Assembly: GCF_007753095.1 (NCBI RefSeq)
Contig: NZ_CP036348.1
Coordinates: 496,001 to 560,000, forward strand
DNA: 64,000 bases
Origin: Rosistilla carotiformis
GTDB lineage: Bacteria > Planctomycetota > Planctomycetia > Pirellulales > Pirellulaceae
Direction: 5' to 3'
Part shown: positions 30,026 through 38,584 of the stretch, piece by piece
Layout: every line of letters begins with the position of its first letter
How positions within the stretch are numbered: the stretch's first letter is position 1
Made by a program: the position numbers and the translations under genes
Notes under the pieces: model-generated
The model's database searches: none
What the model was told of the DNA's origin: nothing
What the model saw: only the letters and a program-made list of their open reading frames with translations

Positions 30026-30141
30026 GTGCTGGTTGGCGAAGTTCCGCTGCTTGTTGCTCACCTCTGCTGTTCCTCTTTCCGACAAGTGGATCGGAATCAC
30101 CTCACGTCGATGATTTTCGTTTTCGTGCGTCGTAACTTTGC

Positions 30142-30284
30142 TCGGGGAACATCTTCGGGGAACATCTTCGGGGAACATCTTCGGGGAACATCTTCGGGGA
30201 ACATCTTCGGGGAACATCTTCGGGGAACATCTTCGGGGAACATCTTCGGGGAACATCTTCGGGGAACATCTACGGGGAACATCT
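30142..30284. repeat. 13-bp tandem repeat, 11 copies
   Basis: TCGGGGAACATCT is repeated ten times without change from 30142, followed by an eleventh copy with T to A at position 1 and a partial twelfth. It lies downstream of the lipoprotein stop. Being 13 bp, three units shift through all frames, so it gives open frames on both strands that are not genes. Confidence 0.95.
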
Positions 30285-30459
30285 ACGGAAGGGCAGGGCA
30301 GGGGGCTGCGGATTGGGGCTTGATGCGACCTTCTGCCCGTGCCGGAGGTGCGTCAGGGGACCATAAAGGTGTCCGCGTGGAGCGCTGGGATGGTATCGCA
30401 GCTGCCGTGATGGGAGGGTTTATTGCCCGCTTTTCACGATTTCTCTTGTGATTTATTCG

Positions 30460-30471
30460 ATTATCGATAAT
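30460..30471. promoter_or_regulatory. 12-bp palindrome, possible GntR operator or promoter overlap
   Basis: ATTATCGATAAT is a perfect palindrome 36 bases upstream of the GntR start. It overlaps an AT-rich stretch (GATAATATA) that could serve as a -10 box. FadR-type regulators often bind such palindromes and control themselves. Confidence 0.4.
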
Positions 30472-30506
30472 ATAGGAATTGTGATCTGTTGTGAGGCGAG
30501 GGGCGG

Positions 30507-31187
30507 ATGTTTGAACGGAAGTGTATGAGCGACGTGATTCGCGATCGCATCGCGGGCCGGATTTACGACGGTTCGCTGCAGCCGGGAGAGAGGTTGCGCG
30601 AGCTGGCGATTGCGGAAGAGTTTGGCACCAGCCAGACGCCGGTTCGCGAGGCGCTGCGGGAACTCGAAGCGCTCCGCTTGGTTCATTCGGAAGCCTACAA
30701 AGGGACGCGTGTTCGCGAGATCACCGCGCGGGAGATGACCGAGGTCTATCTGGTCCGCGCGATCCTGGAACAACGCGCCGCCGAACTGGCTGGCTCGCGA
30801 TTAGAGAACAACGTGGAACCGTTGGATCGAGCGGTCGATCGGATTTGTGATTCCGCGGCGGATGGGGATGTCGATGGGTACGCCCGGCACAACCTCGACT
30901 TCCACCGCCAGATCGTGGTCGCGGCCGACAACATGGTCCTGCTGCAGGCTTGGGACTCATTACGTTTCGAAGCGAAGATCCGCATCAACCTGATACGCAA
31001 GATGCCTTCGATCGTTGAACGCGCCGCCGAACACCGGCCAATCGTCGCTGCGTTGCGACGCGGTGATGGGGACGCAGCGGGGCGATTGTTGCGCGAACAT
31101 TCGGAATCCTTTGCCGCCGTTTGGGCTGAAGAAGCCGCCGCACAATTAAAGACGCAACACGTGGAGTCGCAAGAGACATCGTCCTAG
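30507..31187 (+). CDS. GntR family transcriptional regulator (FadR/FCD subfamily)
   Basis: The 226-residue protein has an N-terminal winged helix (IRDRIAGRIYDGSLQPGERLRE then EEFGTSQTPVREALRELEALRLV) and a C-terminal all-helical FCD domain with the metal-ligand pattern around ARHNLDFHRQIVVAAD and REHSESF. Such regulators bind small organic acids. An in-frame ATG at residue 7 is an alternative start. It lies 102 bases upstream of the RND efflux operon on the same strand, so it may regulate it, and a palindrome precedes it. Confidence 0.93.
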   Translation: MFERKCMSDVIRDRIAGRIYDGSLQPGERLRELAIAEEFGTSQTPVREALRELEALRLVHSEAYKGTRVREITAREMTEVYLVRAILEQRAAELAGSRLENNVEPLDRAVDRICDSAADGDVDGYARHNLDFHRQIVVAADNMVLLQAWDSLRFEAKIRINLIRKMPSIVERAAEHRPIVAALRRGDGDAAGRLLREHSESFAAVWAEEAAAQLKTQHVESQETSS

Positions 31188-31289
31188 CCGACTTCGCCAA
31201 ACCCTACCCAACCCACCGCTGGATCGCGATCGGCGATCCACAAAAAATCCCACCTGAATTTCGACCTGCCACCCTGAGATTGTTCTGTC

Positions 31290-34200
31290 ATGTGGATCGT
31301 CCGCTTGGCGCTGATGCGCCCCTACACCTTCGTCGTCGCATCGATGTTGATCGCCATCGCCGGCGTGATCTCGATTCGTCGGATGGAGACCGACATCTTT
31401 CCGCAAGTCAATATTCCGGTCGTCGCGATCATTTGGAACTACGAGGGGATTCCGCCGGACGAAATGGAGAAGCGGATCGTCGGCAGCTTTGAACGGGTGC
31501 TCTTCTCCACCGTCAGCGATATCGAACATGTCGAGAGCCAGTCGCTCAACGGGATCAGCGTCGTCAAGGTCTTCCTGCAGGAAGGGGCCAGTATCGAAGC
31601 GGCGATTTCGCAGATCGTCGCGACTTCGCAGCAGTCGCTGAAGTCGATGCCGCCGGGAATTTTTCCGCCGCTGGTGATGCGGTATAACGCCGCCAACGTG
31701 CCGATCGTGCAGGCGTCGATCGGCAGCGATGTGCTGACCGAACAGCAGCTGTACGACTTGGCGATCAACACGATGCGCCCTGGATTGGCACCGGTCCGCG
31801 GTGCCCAGCTGACCTGGCCCTACGGCGGCAAGGTGCGTCAGATCATGATCGATATCGATCCGCAAAAACTGCACGCCTGGGGCATCTCGCCGGGAGAGAT
31901 CTCCGAGGCGGTCAACGTGCAGAATCTGATCCTTCCCTCCGGATCGGTGAAGATCGGCGTTCAGGAGATGAACGTGCGGCTCAACGGCAGCACCCAGGCC
32001 GTCGAGGCGATCAGCGAACTGCCGATCAAATCGATTGGCAATCGAACGATCACGATCGGCGACGTGGCGGTGGTGCGCGATGGTTTTGCCCCGCAGCGGA
32101 ACATCGTCCATGTCGATGGCAAGCGGGGCGTGTTGCAGCCGATTTTGAAGTCCAGCGGATCGACGTTGGATATCGTCCGCGGAGTTCGCGATCGGTTGCC
32201 GGCGGTGTTGAACACGTTGCCCGAAGCGATGAAGGTGACGCTGTTGGCCGATCAATCGATCTTTGTTCGCAATGCGGTGCACGGCGTGTTGGTCGAAGCG
32301 GCGATCGCCGCGGGGCTGACCGGAGCGATGATTCTGTTGTTCTTGGGGTCGTGGCGTAGCACGCTGATCATTGTGATTTCGATCCCGCTTGCGATCCTCG
32401 CCTCGATCACCGTCATGGGCGCGCTGGGCCATTCGCTCAACGTGATGACCTTGGGCGGGCTGGCCTTGGCCGTTGGTATTCTGGTCGACGACGCAACGGT
32501 GGAGATCGAAAACATCCATCGCAATCTGCATCAGAGGAAAGCGCTCACGCGGTCGATCCTCGATGGGGCACAACAGATTGCGATGCCTGCGCTGGTTTCG
32601 ACACTCTGCATCTGCATTGTTTTCCTCCCCGTCTGGTTTATCACCGGAACCGCCCGCGCACTGTTTGTGCCGATGGCGATGGCGGTGGTCTTTGCGATGC
32701 TGGCTAGTTATCTGTTGAGCCGGACGTTGGTCCCGACGATGACCCGCTATCTGTTGGCTGCGGAAGTCGACCGCTATGTGACGGCCGATGCTTCGGAAGC
32801 TGGAGCCGGGCTGTTCATGCGACTTCATCACGTCTTTAATCGCGCTTTTGAGTGGATGCGGGGGATCTATGGCAGTGGCTTGTCGTGGCTGTTGGCGCAC
32901 CGGATCGCCGTGACAGTGCTGTTCCTCGGTTTTTCGCTCGGGTCCTTTGCGCTGCTGCCAATGATCGGGCAGGATTTCTTTCCCTCGGTCGATTCGGGGC
33001 AGATGCGGTTGCATGTGCGGGCCCCCGCGGGGACGCGCGTCGAAGAGACCGAACGCCACTTTGCCCGCGTGGTCGATACGGTTCGCGAAGTCATCCCGGC
33101 CGAAGAGATCGAATCGATCATCGACAACATGGGGATTCCGAACAGCGGAATCAATCTGGCGCTCAGCGATGGCACGTTGATGTCGTCGGCCGACGGTGAG
33201 ATTCTGATCACGCTGGGGCCGGGGCATGCGCCGACCGACGTCTACAAAAAGAATTTGCGTGGCGAGTTGATGCGCCGCTTTCCTGAATTGATCTTCTTCT
33301 ACAAACCGCCAGATATCATCACCCAGGTCCTGAACTTTGGACTCTCGGCCCCCGTCGATATCCAACTGGTGGGACCGCGAAGGAATCTGGCAGCCAATTA
33401 TGAAATCGCCAAACAGATTCGCGACCAGCTGCAAGAGATCCCGGGTGCGGCCGATGTGCGGATCCACCAGGTGCCCTACGCGCCGGAGTTGCAGATCGAA
33501 ACCGATCGGACCCTTTTGAGTCAGTTGGGGATTTCGCAGCGTGAACTGGCCAACGATGTGTTGGTTTCGCTCAGCTCCAGCAAACAAGCGGCTCCCAACT
33601 ACTGGCTGGATCCGAAGAAGGGGATTCAGTATCCGTTGGTCGTGCAATCGCCACAGCGCCAGGTGACTTCGGTTGCCGCGATTTCGGCGACTCCGATCAC
33701 ATCGCGCGAAGGTGCCAATGCGTCCCAGTTGTTGGGCAACCTGGCTCAGGTGACACGCCGCGTCGGGCCCTCCAACGTGACCCACTACAACGTGGCGCCG
33801 AGCCTGGATGTGCTTGCCAATGTCGAGGGGACCGATCTGGGGAGCGTCGCGGCGGAGGTCGATCGCGTGCTGGCCGGATTCCAGGATCAATTACCACGGG
33901 GGACGACGCTGAAGGTCCGCGGCCAAGTCGACAGCATGCGTTCGTCCTTCACTGCACTCTCCTACGGCGTGCTGTTTGCAATCGTGTTGGTCTATCTATT
34001 GATGGTCGTCAACTTTCAATCGTGGACCGACCCGTTGATCGTCTTGATGGCGTTGCCGGGAGCGTTGTGCGGCATCATTTGGATGCTGTTTGTCACGCAG
34101 ACGACGATCAGCGTGCCGTCGTTGATGGGGACGATCATGTGCGTTGGGGTTGCTACCGCCAACTCCATTCTGGTCGTTACGTTTGCTAACGATCAACGGC

Positions 34201-34487
34201 GACTCGGCAAGAACGCGCACGATGCCGCTTGGGCGGCCGGCGTGACGCGGATTCGCCCCGTCCTGATGACGGCCGGAGCGATGATTCTAGGCATGTTGCC
34301 GATGGCGTTGGGGATTGGCGAAGGTGCCGAACAGAACGCTCCGTTGGGACGCGCGGTGATCGGGGGACTGATGATGGCAACCGTTGCCACGCTGGTCTTC
34401 GTGCCCGTTATGTACAGCTTGATTCGCGTCAAACCACCGCGAGCTATCGAAGATCTGGATCGAATCGAGGAATTTGGGAAAGCATGA
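31290..34487 (+). CDS. RND efflux transporter permease (AcrB/HAE-like)
   Basis: The 1065-residue inner-membrane protein has the RND layout: an N-terminal helix (PYTFVVASMLIAIAGVISI), periplasmic porter loop, six helices with the proton-relay motif LALAVGILVDDATVEIENIHRN in TM4, a second porter loop (TRVEETERHFARVVDTVREV) and a second helix bundle (MGTIMCVGVATANSILVVTFANDQRR). It couples proton entry to export of drugs or other compounds. The adaptor gene follows with a 4-base ATGA overlap. No outer-membrane channel gene is in the window. Confidence 0.96.
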   Translation: MWIVRLALMRPYTFVVASMLIAIAGVISIRRMETDIFPQVNIPVVAIIWNYEGIPPDEMEKRIVGSFERVLFSTVSDIEHVESQSLNGISVVKVFLQEGASIEAAISQIVATSQQSLKSMPPGIFPPLVMRYNAANVPIVQASIGSDVLTEQQLYDLAINTMRPGLAPVRGAQLTWPYGGKVRQIMIDIDPQKLHAWGISPGEISEAVNVQNLILPSGSVKIGVQEMNVRLNGSTQAVEAISELPIKSIGNRTITIGDVAVVRDGFAPQRNIVHVDGKRGVLQPILKSSGSTLDIVRGVRDRLPAVLNTLPEAMKVTLLADQSIFVRNAVHGVLVEAAIAAGLTGAMILLFLGSWRSTLIIVISIPLAILASITVMGALGHSLNVMTLGGLALAVGILVDDATVEIENIHRNLHQRKALTRSILDGAQQIAMPALVSTLCICIVFLPVWFITGTARALFVPMAMAVVFAMLASYLLSRTLVPTMTRYLLAAEVDRYVTADASEAGAGLFMRLHHVFNRAFEWMRGIYGSGLSWLLAHRIAVTVLFLGFSLGSFALLPMIGQDFFPSVDSGQMRLHVRAPAGTRVEETERHFARVVDTVREVIPAEEIESIIDNMGIPNSGINLALSDGTLMSSADGEILITLGPGHAPTDVYKKNLRGELMRRFPELIFFYKPPDIITQVLNFGLSAPVDIQLVGPRRNLAANYEIAKQIRDQLQEIPGAADVRIHQVPYAPELQIETDRTLLSQLGISQRELANDVLVSLSSSKQAAPNYWLDPKKGIQYPLVVQSPQRQVTSVAAISATPITSREGANASQLLGNLAQVTRRVGPSNVTHYNVAPSLDVLANVEGTDLGSVAAEVDRVLAGFQDQLPRGTTLKVRGQVDSMRSSFTALSYGVLFAIVLVYLLMVVNFQSWTDPLIVLMALPGALCGIIWMLFVTQTTISVPSLMGTIMCVGVATANSILVVTFANDQRRLGKNAHDAAWAAGVTRIRPVLMTAGAMILGMLPMALGIGEGAEQNAPLGRAVIGGLMMATVATLVFVPVMYSLIRVKPPRAIEDLDRIEEFGKA

Positions 34488-35740
34488 ACGAACACACATT
34501 AACAATCGACGCCGATACGATCGACGACATCGGCGATCCCGCTCCGGTGCCCAGCGTGCCGGCGTGGAAGTTGGCTTTCTTGATCGTTGCGCTAACCGGA
34601 ATAATCGTCGCCGCCTTTTTTATCGGCTGGTTGCCCAAGACGCATCGCCAGCAAGCGCTAGTCGAGACGGTCCAGCGTCAGAAAGAGATGCTGCCGATCG
34701 TGGAGATCGTTTTGCCCAAGCCGGCCTTGGAGACGGTCGAAGTCACTTTCCCCGGCGAGATCGAAGCGCTCGAAGAGACGGTGATCTATGCGCGAACCAG
34801 CGGCTACTTGAAGCGGTGGCACGTCGACATCGGTGACACCGTCCAACAGGGGCAACTGTTGGCCGAAATCGATACGCCCGAGGTCGATCAGCAGTTGCAG
34901 CAGGCTTTGGCAAATGTCGAGCAACTCAAAGCGCGTCGCCAAGTGGCTGAGACCAAGTTGGGGCTAACGCGTTACACGCTGACCCGGTTGGATGAATTGT
35001 TGCAGTCGCAGGCTGCCTCACGCCAGGAGTACGATGAGAGTCAAGCGGAGTTTGCGGTGGCCGAACACCAGGTGAAAGTGGCGGACGCCGACATCGCCGC
35101 CGGAATGGCTGAATTGCAACGGATCAAGGAATTGCAGTCGTTTGCGAAAGTCTACGCGCCGTTCGCCGGGACGATCACCGAGCGTTCGATCGATCTTGGT
35201 CAGCTGGTGACCGCCGGCAGCGGGCAGGCTCAATCCCTGTTTCGTTTGGTCTCAACCGACCGCGTCCGGGGCGTCGTGCACGTTCCTCAGATCTATGCAT
35301 TTAACATCGAGCCCGGCGAACAGGCTCAGCTGTTAGTGCGTGAAATGGCGGACAGGACCTTCGTCGGCCAAGTTGCCCGCACCGCGCGATCGCTCGACTT
35401 GCAAACCCGCACGATGCGAATCGAAATCGAATTTGACAACTCCGACGGCCAACTGCTCCCAGGAGCGTACGTGCAGGTCCGCCTGCCGGTGCGTCGTCCC
35501 AATCCACCGATGTTGATTCCCGCATCGGCGTTGATCTTTAACGCCAGCGGTTCGCAGATCGCAACGGTCAACGCCGAGAACTTGGTGGAGCTGCGTGCGG
35601 TCGACGTCGATGCCGACTACGGAAACGTGTTGGGAATCGCCACCGGGATCGAATCGACCGACCGCATTGTCGTTAATCCAGGCGAACGCTTGGTCGACGG
35701 CATGTCGGTCGCCATCGCCGAACCCGACGCCGCGGGTTGA
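34484..35740 (+). CDS. RND efflux periplasmic adaptor (membrane fusion protein)
   Basis: The ATG at 34484 overlaps the TGA of the permease gene. The 418-residue product has an N-terminal membrane anchor (WKLAFLIVALTGIIVAAFFIGWLP, about residues 27-50), the biotinyl-lipoyl half motifs (IYARTSGYLKRWHVDIGDTVQQGQ and VYAPFAGTITERSIDLGQLV), a coiled-coil hairpin between them (about 110-190) and a beta-barrel domain with LPGAYVQVRLP. It links the RND pump to an outer channel. The unusual order is permease first, adaptor second. Confidence 0.95.
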   Translation: MNEHTLTIDADTIDDIGDPAPVPSVPAWKLAFLIVALTGIIVAAFFIGWLPKTHRQQALVETVQRQKEMLPIVEIVLPKPALETVEVTFPGEIEALEETVIYARTSGYLKRWHVDIGDTVQQGQLLAEIDTPEVDQQLQQALANVEQLKARRQVAETKLGLTRYTLTRLDELLQSQAASRQEYDESQAEFAVAEHQVKVADADIAAGMAELQRIKELQSFAKVYAPFAGTITERSIDLGQLVTAGSGQAQSLFRLVSTDRVRGVVHVPQIYAFNIEPGEQAQLLVREMADRTFVGQVARTARSLDLQTRTMRIEIEFDNSDGQLLPGAYVQVRLPVRRPNPPMLIPASALIFNASGSQIATVNAENLVELRAVDVDADYGNVLGIATGIESTDRIVVNPGERLVDGMSVAIAEPDAAG

Positions 35741-36125
35741 ATGAAGCAACTCCGAAGTCCCAGCAACTGACGCTCAGACCGAAACAAAACCGCGGAAGCA
35801 CCGGCCGCATAAAGCCTGCGGCGCATGCCGCAGAAAAGGTTGGGCGAGGACGCCGCGCGAGCCCCGTGCAGCGGTGAGGGCCGAAGGTCCGGCGATTTGC
35901 ATATAGCTCTGGTCAAACGGTGCGAGCCTAGCGAGCGGAGTGCCGGCTGATACCTCCTCTTGAAACACTGTTTAACCTGTCGACGAATACGTCCGAGTTG
36001 AAACGTGTTGCTTTGGCGAGTTAGAATTAGCTCGCGAATGAATCAATAGGAGTCGTCTCCACATCAACGGGCGACAACTCGCCGCCACCGGCATGCGTGA
36101 TTTGAAACCCACTAGGAATCATCCG
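35741..36125. other. Gene-free interval with repeat-like sequence
   Basis: It contains a 7-bp hairpin (CTGCGGC, GCAT, GCCGCAG at 35816-35833). From about 35880 there is a sequence (GGCCGAAGGTCC and ATTTGCATA) also found inside the inverted-repeat element at 51401-51807. No gene is supported before the ATG at 36126. Confidence 0.6.
35816..35833. terminator. Short hairpin after the RND operon
   Basis: CTGCGGC pairs exactly with GCCGCAG around a four-base loop, 75 bases after the adaptor stop. Four A residues follow, not a U-run, so termination on the plus strand is uncertain. Confidence 0.3.
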
Positions 36126-37472
36126 ATGATCTTTGAGTACCGGTGTCTTGCTTGTTGGTCCTTGATTTTGGTGAGTTGCATCGGTGCAGATGGAATTGTA
36201 TCTGCTGAAGAAGCAAACCCCAACGCAAGAGCGGCAGGCAGTCGCGTGTCGTGGCAGGCACAAGTTGTCGAGAACGCGCGGATCATGTCGCGAGTGAAAT
36301 GGAGTCCCGTCGCCAGCGGAATGCCGAAGCGAGGAGGGTATTTCGAAAAAGGAGTCGAATACACCGGTGTTCCCTATTCGAGTGTCAAATCTGTGGGGCG
36401 ATATGTCGGATACGACATTTTCCTCAAGACATTTTTGGCGGCAGTCGAGAATCCCCGTAGCGTGCTCTACACCGAAAATTTGCGTGGTAAGGTGAGCAAC
36501 GCAGAGTGCTACTATGGGAAGGTCTGTTCTTCTTATACCAGCTATGCTTTGCAGTGCGGCATCTGGTATGTGAGCCGGTTGCATGGCCCGCCGCATCGCA
36601 ACGGAGTTCGGGTGGTGGATTCGCCGTCGGCTCAAACCGCGGAAGTGGGCGACGTCATTTACACGCCGCCGGCGACAGCAGGTGGTGGTTCACACGTAGA
36701 GCTCATAACAGGATTCACCAGGGACGCCGATGGTAAAGTAACTCACGTCCGTGTCGAGGATAGCTGGCCCCAAACGACTCGGAATAACAACCGCAGCGTC
36801 AAAAACTTCAATTCGCATGTTCGCGCTAGAGGGCGACAATTGTTGCGGATTACCGATTTAGACGCTTGGCGCGAAGGCAATCGAGCGGAATCCTTTCTGT
36901 TTCCAAACTACCGCGAAGATTCCGCATCGCCAGAGATCAACCGCGTCTTGCTTCTCGACCTTGGGGATTGGGTCCCTTACCACAAAGGGCAGGACGTTAA
37001 GTTCAACATCATGGACAGGGATGATCAGGGCGTGAAAGCTCTTGTTGTTAAACGGGGAGACACTGTCGTTGAAACAATCAACCGGCCCGGCAAGGGGGTC
37101 ATCGAACGCTCTTTTTCAACTTGTGGCGACTACACTGCGCACTGCGTGCTGGACGACGATTCGCTCAGCCAGGTGTGCGAATTCGCTGTTTGTGATCTTG
37201 ATTTCACTATGCCCGTCGATGCGATAGCCCTAGGGGAAACATGGGAGATCGATATCGACTCCGAAAACATGGACGTCATCATTGTGTACTTTAAGAGCGA
37301 CGCAAACAGCTACGAAGAACACAACGTGTTTGTTTCCGATCAAGAACGGCAAGCGGGGAAAGTTGTCATTCCCGCAGATATGCTTCAAAGCAAAGGGAAG
37401 CTGCAAGTGTGGCTGATAGGCGAGAACCGATATGGAAGGTTGAAGAAACGAAGAGATGTGGTGGTTGAATGA
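36126..37472 (+). CDS. Secreted protein with probable papain-like (NlpC/CHAP-type) fold
   Basis: The ATG at 36126 has TAGGA eight bases upstream and gives 448 residues; the earlier ATG at 36093 lacks a site. A signal peptide (MIFEYRCLACWSLILVSCIG, cleavage near VSAEE) is followed by a domain with a Cys at a helix start (CYYGKVCSSYTSYALQCG), a GDVIYTPP strand and a following His (GSHVELITGF), then an acidic/Trp segment EDSWP. This order fits cysteine peptidases or amidases that act on cell-wall peptides or similar amides. The C-terminal half is probably two beta domains. The family assignment is from motif order only. Confidence 0.65.
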   Translation: MIFEYRCLACWSLILVSCIGADGIVSAEEANPNARAAGSRVSWQAQVVENARIMSRVKWSPVASGMPKRGGYFEKGVEYTGVPYSSVKSVGRYVGYDIFLKTFLAAVENPRSVLYTENLRGKVSNAECYYGKVCSSYTSYALQCGIWYVSRLHGPPHRNGVRVVDSPSAQTAEVGDVIYTPPATAGGGSHVELITGFTRDADGKVTHVRVEDSWPQTTRNNNRSVKNFNSHVRARGRQLLRITDLDAWREGNRAESFLFPNYREDSASPEINRVLLLDLGDWVPYHKGQDVKFNIMDRDDQGVKALVVKRGDTVVETINRPGKGVIERSFSTCGDYTAHCVLDDDSLSQVCEFAVCDLDFTMPVDAIALGETWEIDIDSENMDVIIVYFKSDANSYEEHNVFVSDQERQAGKVVIPADMLQSKGKLQVWLIGENRYGRLKKRRDVVVE

Positions 37473-37776
37473 TATGAGATGGTGGTCCGCGTGGATCACG
37501 TGTGTTCCAGGGACGTTGATGTCTCGATTCATTTGCCTGCCGAGCCTTTTTTAATACGAGTCGAAGCGTCCGGTGAGCAACGCCGGGAATTGCCACGAAC
37601 CAGATGACGCTGCGGATCGAGGGAGGTTGATTGGCAACAGGAGAGCGATTCGTGCCTGCGCCGGAAGTTGATTTGAATGTTGGTTTCCATTCGCCTTCGG
37701 TCATGTGTCAAGTCCATGCCATCGGTGGATGGATGATGAATCGCATACTCGTTTTGTCGAATCGAAAGGTACTGGA
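37473..37776. other. Gene-free interval
   Basis: Nothing recognisable; short frames on both strands look non-coding. Confidence 0.5.
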
Positions 37777-38247
37777 ATGAAGACGTTTCTTCAGATCATG
37801 TTGTGTCTAATCGTGGCCACTGGATTGAGCTACGGCGCACAGTCGCTCGACGACGTTGGCACTTCACCAGAACGAAGCGACAACGCGACAGCATTCGATG
37901 CAGCCCTCAGTGCGCAACCAAAGCTGTTGCGAATTTCGGGGCGTTTTGACGGCAGTGGGCGAATCCGGTTCACTCGCCGTGTCGTGCGTTACGAACACAA
38001 AAGCTGGCAGCCCCCGAGTCGTGTTCTCTTCGACGGTGAACCTTGGACGAAATTGGATCGAACACCGGCACCGTGGCGTGATTTCGGAACTCGTTTGGAT
38101 CTGTCCAAGGCATGGATCGCCAAGCGAAAAGGTCGCGACGTGATCGCACTGGAACATACGCCCGACGGTTTCGATCTGTACATCTGCGACTCGCCAAACG
38201 GTTCGGGCGATTACAGCGTGACGCTTGCTATTCCGCGACGAAAATGA
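37777..38247 (+). CDS. Small secreted hypothetical protein
   Basis: From ATG 37777 there is a 156-residue protein with a clear signal peptide (MKTFLQIMLCLIVATGLSYG, cleavage near AQS). The mature part is charged and probably beta-rich (KLLRISGRFDGSGRIRFTRR; YICDSPNGSGDYSVTLAIP). No family was recognised. An upstream in-frame start at 37705 would precede the signal peptide. It lies in a run of secreted-protein genes on the same strand. Confidence 0.65.
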   Translation: MKTFLQIMLCLIVATGLSYGAQSLDDVGTSPERSDNATAFDAALSAQPKLLRISGRFDGSGRIRFTRRVVRYEHKSWQPPSRVLFDGEPWTKLDRTPAPWRDFGTRLDLSKAWIAKRKGRDVIALEHTPDGFDLYICDSPNGSGDYSVTLAIPRRK

Positions 38248-38584
38248 TTTTCGGCGGTGTAAAGCGAACCCAATCCGGCGCGCTAAAGGAGCCGTTGTTT
38301 TTGACCAGCGCTATGGAGGCGACGTGACGCTGTGTCGGAAGCAAAGGGGGACACGGGGCCTAGCTCACTCTGTGGCAAGGAATGCGTTCTTCGCCGGCGG
38401 TTAGCGTGGGGCTGCGATCCTTTGCGGCTTGCTATCACTGGTGCGTTCGATTAGCCTTCTCGATTCTCTCCGGTTGCACTTTGATGATGCCGTCGATCGG
38501 CGATTCGCTTGTGCGGAATTGAGATCGCATCGCCCAGAAACTGCAGTTCTCCCGAACAAACGCAGTCACACCACGGATTAGATC
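38248..38584. other. Gene-free interval
   Basis: No gene or repeat recognised. It is the leader region of the following large secreted protein gene. Confidence 0.5.

Larger units (their letters stand above)
30026..30506. other. Gene-free interval containing the 13-bp repeats and a palindrome
   Basis: Apart from the 13-bp tandem repeat and the palindrome before the GntR gene, nothing recognisable is present. The ORFs in it are made of the repeat. Confidence 0.7.

Noticed and set aside
30097-30323. Proteins made of repeated SPKMFPEDVPRR or GEHLRGTSSGNIF units
   Set aside because: They are the 13-bp DNA repeat translated in different frames on both strands; no flanking coding sequence.
31146-33890. 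914-codon open frame on the minus strand
   Set aside because: It is entirely antisense to the RND permease gene; Arg/His/Asp-rich composition is a mirror of the permease codons.
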